The notes under the pieces: generated by a model
Seen by the model: only the letters and a program-made list of their open reading frames with translations
The model's database searches: none
What the model was told of the DNA's origin: nothing
Shown: positions 58,925 through 64,000 of the stretch, one piece after another
Layout: each line of letters starts with the position of its first letter
Position numbering within the stretch: the stretch's first letter is position 1
Source of the DNA: a virus
Virus record (IMG/VR): IMGVR_UViG_3300040856_003274
Span: 62,001 to 126,000 of that record
DNA: 64,000 nt
Direction: 5' to 3' (one strand)
Program-made: the position numbers and the translations under genes

Positions 58925-61900
58925 TTATGAGTAGAGTGAAGAGGTTCGACCGCCTCCACCAAGACCTCTCGATTTCTCAGCCGCGAGGACTTTTCTTACG
59001 GTACGGGTAACCGTAATAGGGTCACCCATAATATTTATTATAACATTAGAGTTTCCACCCCTACCGCCAGCGCCACCGAAACGACCTGCCCTATCAAACA
59101 CACCGTTAGGCTTACCGTACACGACACCCATAGCGCGGTCGAACGAGTTAATCGGAGTAACAACACCGTTACCATAGCCGTCACCTTGGTAAACAAAATC
59201 ACCTGCGCTTGGCTTTACTTTAGGATCTCCTACATTGGAGGCTGTGGGTAATGTACTACCTGGGGTAGCCAAGTTAGTGAAACGCTTAGCCGCTTCTCGG
59301 TGTTCATAGTAATGGTCAAATCCTTGACCAAAACCTTTTGTTTCTTTTACGCGCTTCAATATTTTCATCGCTTCTTCCCCGCTATAGCCTTCACTAACTA
59401 ACCTTTCAAACGCCCTCTCTACTTGTTCGTCATCTTTAATGTCTTTTAAAAGCTCCTTCATCTCTTTGTTAACAGTTAATCCTTCCTTTGCTACCTTCCC
59501 CTGTTTTTCCGCTTCCTTTACTTGGTTGTTTATTTGTGTTTCTAAATATGGGATGTTAGTCTCTATCGTATTACCCCAACCTTGGTTTAAATCTTCTATT
59601 GTCGCCTCATGTTTAGTCGCGATCTTTTCTCTGAGGTCATCTTTACCCGCCCTGACTTTTGCGAGCCCCTCATCAAGTTTTTCTCGTTTCCCCCTAATCG
59701 CGGCTATCCTTTTTTCCCTCTCTTCAGGGTGTAAGTCCTTGTCTTTTGCGACCTCGGACTCTTCTTTCCGAGTCTCCTCAATCTGCTTCTCTAAAGTTTT
59801 AATAGCTCTGTCGTAAGCACCGTAAAGCTCTTGCGCTCTCTTTTTCCCTGTACTATCGAGATTACCTCCAACAAAGAAATTTAAGATTGAGTCAAGGGTG
59901 CTGTATATCCCCTGTAGGAAATATGTGACTCCCATCTCAATACGTTGAGCGATATCTACTGTATTGTTGGCGATCTGCTCAGAGAGCTCTAAGTTTCTGT
60001 CTCTTTGCTCAGTAGCTTTAGTTAACACTCCTTCATTAAGGCGCATGAAAGCATCGAAGCTGGCTTTACCTAAATCTTTCTCCCCCACTATTTTGCCCGT
60101 ATCTTTATTATATTGGGCTTGTATCAGTTTCCCTTGTTTATCTATGTAAGCGCCATACTTTTCTATTTGAGCTATTTTTTTGTCAGTAGTGTCGGCTTTG
60201 CCCTCTCTTTGGAGGAGGTCAAAGTCTCCCCTTAAGCCGTCAATAGCCGCAATAAAAGAGTCCGTCTGTTCTCCGCTATATCCCATCTGCTCTTCTAAGA
60301 AAGATCGGTACACGATAGATGCTTGGCTGTCTGTGTTGAGCTGTCTTACATCAGTAAGCCCGAACCGCTTCATCATCGCTTGCTGTGCTTTGAGGAAACC
60401 TGTCATACCGAGAGCACCTGCCGACACCGCCCCACCTGATCTACCCTGCGTACCCACATGAAGCTGTAAGATTTGACCGATCTCCTTAGCTAAACCGACA
60501 GCCATGTCGCTCCCTCCGTCTTGTTGACGGATCGCGGCTAAGAGTCTAGAGCGTTCTTCGACGCTTACGCTCCTGAGAGCTTTTGACAGAGCCTTTTCAT
60601 TAGAGGTGTCAACTTCACCTAAACCTGCGGTTTTGAAAGCCTCTGCTAAAAGTTTGCCTTGATCCTTAGAGCGGCTAACATTACCGACCCTCGCCCCATA
60701 CTCTTGAGAGAAGATTTCTTTACGAGCTTTATCTCCCATCATCATCATCGCTTTGTAGTTTTCCTTAACTCCCTGACCCTTGAAGCCCTGAGCTAGCTTC
60801 TTGAGCAAGCCACTCTCTTCAAGACCACGCGCCCCTAATATCTTTCCTAATCTCGTCGCAAAGAAAGCGGCTTCCTCGATGCGAGTGTTATAAACTCCCA
60901 TACCAGTAGTCGCTTGTAAGACCATAGAGTAGAAGCGTTTAACTCCAAAACCGCTTTGCATAGCCTGATCGGTAATCGCGGCAAATCTTACGGCAATATC
61001 TTCGAGGCTGTAACCATAACGCTCTGTAATAGAAGCAACGTCTTCTACAGAAGCACCTAGTATACGTTGCTGGGCGGTCATGTGTTGGATAACTTTAACG
61101 TAAGCCGCTTCTGAGTCTTTAGCGTCGGTCATCGCCCCTTTCATTTCTTTAAGGGTAATACCTGCCGCCTGGAACTCTGCTACCATACCCATAGCCGCCT
61201 CTGCGGTAACCCCTAAGCCTTGGCTAAGGTAGAGGTCATTAACTCCCTCTCTAATGTCACGGAGGCTAGCATTAAGGCTTACAGACTCATCCCCTAAAGT
61301 ATTAACGAGAGCATCAGCACCGCTCGCTGATTCTAAGAAAGCCTTGTTGAGTTGCTTCCCTGCTGACTCGATATCTATAATGAAAGAGATAACATTAGCG
61401 AAGCCTTTAGCGAGTGCTCCGAATATTCTTAAGGCAGGGCCGAAAGACTTGAGCAACTTACCTATCATGCCGAAAACCTTAGCACTCGCTCCTGCACCCT
61501 TTTGAGTACCTCTGCCCTCTAATGTTCTGCCGAAGTCTCCAGCTTTGCTCAAGCTCTCCCCTATACCTTTTAGGTCACGGTTTTTGAGCTTAGATAGGAA
61601 GTCTCCTAAACCTCCCGTCATCATATCAGCGGCAGTGGCTATGTTTTCAGAGGCATCTGCGAGAGGGTTCTTACCACCTCTTTGATTAAACTGCTTATTG
61701 AGCTCCGCAACAGCTTCAGCTTCTTTCTTGTATATCTTTAAGCGGTCATCAACCTCTTGCTTAGCCTCTTCGGTAATACCCTGCATAAGCTCAAGAGACT
61801 TTTTAGCCCTCTCTCTCTCTAATCTCGCTCCGTTCTTATAAAATTCCTGATCTGCTTTATTTTTAGCCTTGTTTGACTCCTCTAATAAGAATTCTGCTGA

Positions 61901-62341
61901 CTCAAGGTGTCGATAATAGTTCTGCCTATGATCTTCTGCCATACGCATTTTTCGCTTGTATGCCCAGCTCAAGTCCACGATCTCATTTCTGTGTAGCTCT
62001 TTCGATTTTTCGTAAGCCACTTTCAGACTCGCTAAGTAGTCTCCCCCAAAGTCTACTTTTGAATGAGCCGCGCTGAGCTCCCTCATCATCCTGCTTTGAT
62101 ATTCTGCAAACTCTCTTAGGTTTGCCCCTGCTTTAGTAAAAGCCTCTTTAAAGGTATCCGAAAATTGCTTAAGCACTTGTTTATTTTTAAGCGCCCAGTT
62201 TTCTTCTGCTCGGCTCATCGTTTTGAGCCTACCGACATAATCCTTATAAAGCGCCTCCATATTACGCTTAAACTCAGCAGTAGATTTCTTTTGGTGTTCT
62301 TCGGTAAATCTCTCGCCTGCTTCAATCACTTGATTTGGCAT
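58925..62341 (-). CDS. Tail tape measure protein, 1138 residues
   Basis: The protein is mostly helical: an N-terminal coiled-coil part (EFKRNMEALYKDYVGRLKTMSRAEENWALKNKQV), a hydrophobic segment near 290-330 (FGPALRIFGALAKGFANVISFII), Ala/Gly-rich helices (GLGVTAEAAMGMVAEFQAAGI) and a charged C-terminal part. It is the longest helical gene between chaperone-like and hub genes, the usual place of a tape measure. At about 1.5 angstrom per residue it would set a tail of roughly 170 nm; this is an estimate. No peptidase or transglycosylase motif is visible. Confidence 0.85.
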   Translation of the reverse strand: MPNQVIEAGERFTEEHQKKSTAEFKRNMEALYKDYVGRLKTMSRAEENWALKNKQVLKQFSDTFKEAFTKAGANLREFAEYQSRMMRELSAAHSKVDFGGDYLASLKVAYEKSKELHRNEIVDLSWAYKRKMRMAEDHRQNYYRHLESAEFLLEESNKAKNKADQEFYKNGARLERERAKKSLELMQGITEEAKQEVDDRLKIYKKEAEAVAELNKQFNQRGGKNPLADASENIATAADMMTGGLGDFLSKLKNRDLKGIGESLSKAGDFGRTLEGRGTQKGAGASAKVFGMIGKLLKSFGPALRIFGALAKGFANVISFIIDIESAGKQLNKAFLESASGADALVNTLGDESVSLNASLRDIREGVNDLYLSQGLGVTAEAAMGMVAEFQAAGITLKEMKGAMTDAKDSEAAYVKVIQHMTAQQRILGASVEDVASITERYGYSLEDIAVRFAAITDQAMQSGFGVKRFYSMVLQATTGMGVYNTRIEEAAFFATRLGKILGARGLEESGLLKKLAQGFKGQGVKENYKAMMMMGDKARKEIFSQEYGARVGNVSRSKDQGKLLAEAFKTAGLGEVDTSNEKALSKALRSVSVEERSRLLAAIRQQDGGSDMAVGLAKEIGQILQLHVGTQGRSGGAVSAGALGMTGFLKAQQAMMKRFGLTDVRQLNTDSQASIVYRSFLEEQMGYSGEQTDSFIAAIDGLRGDFDLLQREGKADTTDKKIAQIEKYGAYIDKQGKLIQAQYNKDTGKIVGEKDLGKASFDAFMRLNEGVLTKATEQRDRNLELSEQIANNTVDIAQRIEMGVTYFLQGIYSTLDSILNFFVGGNLDSTGKKRAQELYGAYDRAIKTLEKQIEETRKEESEVAKDKDLHPEEREKRIAAIRGKREKLDEGLAKVRAGKDDLREKIATKHEATIEDLNQGWGNTIETNIPYLETQINNQVKEAEKQGKVAKEGLTVNKEMKELLKDIKDDEQVERAFERLVSEGYSGEEAMKILKRVKETKGFGQGFDHYYEHREAAKRFTNLATPGSTLPTASNVGDPKVKPSAGDFVYQGDGYGNGVVTPINSFDRAMGVVYGKPNGVFDRAGRFGGAGGRGGNSNVIINIMGDPITVTRTVRKVLAAEKSRGLGGGGRTSSLYS

Positions 62342-62352
62342 AAGGATATCCC

Positions 62353-63546
62353 CTAATCATTGTCGTCTAAGATAACCCGCCTCTCTGACAAGCCCATTAA
62401 ATCTTGAGAGACGTTTGAAGAGGGCTCACTACCTTCTTTATATAGGCTCTTAAACTCTTTAGGTGCTTCATACCCTGCGTTGAACCAACGGTCGTAGACA
62501 GGGTTGACCGTCTTAGGTGCAGATATCCTATGCACTTTAGAGGTCTTCTTAATCTTAGAGGGGTCAACCGCTTCCAGCTTCGTCGCGTAGCTTTGCTCCT
62601 CTTCTGCGAGCCTAGCCTCTTCCTGAGCCTTGAGCATTTCTTGATGCCTACGGGCAAACTCCTTATCCGCGTTGCTCTTAATCTCTTCCTTGAAGTTACG
62701 GACAACCTTATCGTGTAAGTCCTCCTCGCCTGTAACCCAGCGCCTAAACTCTTCTGCTAACTCGTCAGCAGACTTAGGTTGGAATATCTTCTCCCCGTTG
62801 ACCTCTAAGACATTACCAATACCACCACTCTTGAGGAAGTCTGACTTATCCGTCTCCCCTATAAAGCGGTAGTAAGCAATATCATGCGTCCTTTGATGGT
62901 TAGCTTCATCCTCGCTAAGTTTCTTCTTATCTGCGTCTGTAATCTTTTGAACCGCTTTAGGGTTTTGAGACGACATAACCGCCTTAGTTAACTCCCACTC
63001 GCCCATGTACTGAACCCTGCTGTCTTCATGTTGATTATAAGACAGCCACACCTCTTGTATTGGGTTAAGGCTCATCTTTTCAGTGCCAGGCAGTCCTGTC
63101 ACATGACTAAGATTAGGGTAGCCTTTACCGATATCACTCCACATCTTGCGAGAGATCGTCTCGTAAAGAAAGCTCTCGATGTAAACAAAGCATTCGTTTT
63201 GCTTGGAGAAAAGCTCTAACAGTGCGTGATATATTTTGTTTATAAACGGTTGGGGCATATCCTGTAGAGTCTTGTATATCTCATAAGAGTGAGACACGCT
63301 GTCCTCTAGCAGGTATTGTCCGTCAAATAACCACACGCTATGCGCGATAGCCCACAGATACCAGTTTGAGGCGCTAGGGCTGTAACGCTCTTGTATGAGA
63401 AACAAGTCAGAGTCGTTAAGGGTACGGAGGGAAATCTGTACCCCGTTAACTAGGACTTTCTTAGTGAGGAACCCTCTCTCGATCATGGGGATGATATCTT
63501 CGTAGATCGCCTCACGTTGTTTTGAGGTAGAGGGCTCTATGATCAT
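62353..63546 (-). CDS. Probable tail assembly protein upstream of the tape measure, 397 residues
   Basis: The N-terminal half (KKVLVNGVQISLRTLNDSDLFLI, ...WYLWAIAHSVWLFDGQYLL) looks like the beta-strand and helix set of proteins that act as tail assembly chaperones in large phages. LNPIQEVWLSYNQHEDSR follows. The last 150 residues are charged helix (EFARRHQEMLKAQEEARLAEEEQ). It lies directly before the tape measure. No slippery frameshift site was recognised. It starts at a TAATG overlap with the 143-residue gene. The chaperone call is inferred mainly from position. Confidence 0.55.
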   Translation of the reverse strand: MIIEPSTSKQREAIYEDIIPMIERGFLTKKVLVNGVQISLRTLNDSDLFLIQERYSPSASNWYLWAIAHSVWLFDGQYLLEDSVSHSYEIYKTLQDMPQPFINKIYHALLELFSKQNECFVYIESFLYETISRKMWSDIGKGYPNLSHVTGLPGTEKMSLNPIQEVWLSYNQHEDSRVQYMGEWELTKAVMSSQNPKAVQKITDADKKKLSEDEANHQRTHDIAYYRFIGETDKSDFLKSGGIGNVLEVNGEKIFQPKSADELAEEFRRWVTGEEDLHDKVVRNFKEEIKSNADKEFARRHQEMLKAQEEARLAEEEQSYATKLEAVDPSKIKKTSKVHRISAPKTVNPVYDRWFNAGYEAPKEFKSLYKEGSEPSSNVSQDLMGLSERRVILDDND

Positions 63547-63977
63547 TAGTTGCTCATCTTAAAGTTGGGATTAGACGGCGCTGAATGATTAGGGTTAAGG
63601 GTAGCATTAGGCTTCGATTTATCGGCGCTAGGGGCGCGGTTATCAAGCGTCTGTGTAGGCATACGGTATACTTCCACACCGCCGATGGACTCAGGCTTTG
63701 CAGGAGGAGGTGGTTGCTGGGCTTCCTGCTCTTGGCGCTCTTTAAGTAGACGGAGGTTTTCTTCGTTTACTTCTCGCTGATACTCTTCATCAAGGTTAGG
63801 GTGGTAGCTCCCATCGCTTGCGCGTGCGGGCGTGGGCGCGGGAGACTCTTCCTTCTTAGGAGGAGGAGGTGGTGCTACATTAGGGATAGCAGACTCTCTC
63901 TTTATGGGGAGTCCTTTCTCTGCGAGCACGTTTTCAGGGGTGATGTCTACCTTCTCGGCTTCTTCACTGTTTGCCAT
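63546..63977 (-). CDS. Pro-rich acidic protein, 143 residues
   Basis: The sequence is low-complexity: NVAPPPPPKKEESPAPTP, a charged helix (LDEEYQREVNEENLRLLKERQEQEAQQ), PPPPAKPESIGGVEVYRMP and an Asn/Pro-rich tail ending in FKMSN. It looks like an intrinsically disordered linker or scaffold protein. The ATG at 63977 lacks a clear ribosome site, so the start is uncertain and the frame stays open toward the window end. It is coupled to the 397-residue gene. Confidence 0.6.
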   Translation of the reverse strand: MANSEEAEKVDITPENVLAEKGLPIKRESAIPNVAPPPPPKKEESPAPTPARASDGSYHPNLDEEYQREVNEENLRLLKERQEQEAQQPPPPAKPESIGGVEVYRMPTQTLDNRAPSADKSKPNATLNPNHSAPSNPNFKMSN

Positions 63978-64000
63978 ATCGAGAGATTTAGAGAACGCGG

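Noticed and set aside
62353-63977. Programmed frameshift between the 143- and 397-residue genes, as in tail chaperones
   Set aside because: The genes meet at a plain TAATG overlap and I found no slippery heptamer near it.

Overview
The window looks like part of the genome of a large tailed phage with a contractile tail, probably infecting a Gram-negative host. The phage call rests on a 30-kb minus-strand virion operon (63977 down to 34198): a tape measure, two paralogous small tail proteins, a tail hub (gp27/gpD-like), a spike-like protein, a 3450-residue giant and further structural proteins, mostly joined by ATGA or TAATG overlaps. The Gram-negative host is inferred from a phage-borne outer-membrane beta-barrel with a signal peptide (2595-3386). 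I see no integrase, tRNA, rRNA or CRISPR array. Taxonomy cannot be settled from the sequence alone.

Layout. 1-3.4 kb: an envelope-like cassette (hydrophobic protein, zincin/Cys-cluster/GNAT fusion, DUF481-like outer-membrane barrel). 3.4-10.8 kb: small early or accessory genes in both directions, with a Mn-type superoxide dismutase divergent from a PIN-PhoH ATPase. 10.8-14.7 kb: a divergent VWA (CobT-like) and AAA (CobS/MoxR-like) pair. 14.7-15.8 kb: one unknown gene between tandem repeats. 15.8-23.0 kb: a 7-kb island of dispersed short repeats with no credible genes. 23.4-28.3 kb: three coupled genes carrying twelve copies of an unrecognised domain that begins WGDPPKPN. 28.3-31.1 kb: a full-length ATP-type PEP carboxykinase and a DGQHR/DndB-like protein. 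31.1-34.2 kb: small unknown genes in a divergent, partly mirrored arrangement. 34.2-64 kb: the virion operon, with GlmS as its second-to-last gene.

The most coherent new pattern is a candidate phage regulon. Six identical 25-bp elements (TGTCGGGGGA...ATCCGTA) lie 71-220 bp upstream of five start codons and always point toward the gene. They are followed by leader hairpins whose sequences differ but whose shape is kept. The same transcription units, and their immediate downstream neighbours, end in a hairpin followed by TGTCGGGAGT (one copy TGTCGGGACT). The VWA and AAA genes belong to it, so they are probably co-expressed. The second striking pattern is the DNA repeat island, directly followed by the genes for the twelve-domain protein family.

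The metabolic genes (MnSOD, PEPCK, GlmS) are complete and keep their catalytic residues, so they are likely functional auxiliary metabolic genes. PEPCK could pull carbon between oxaloacetate and PEP, GlmS could feed amino sugars, and SOD could protect the infected cell. All assignments come from reading motifs; no database search was run.
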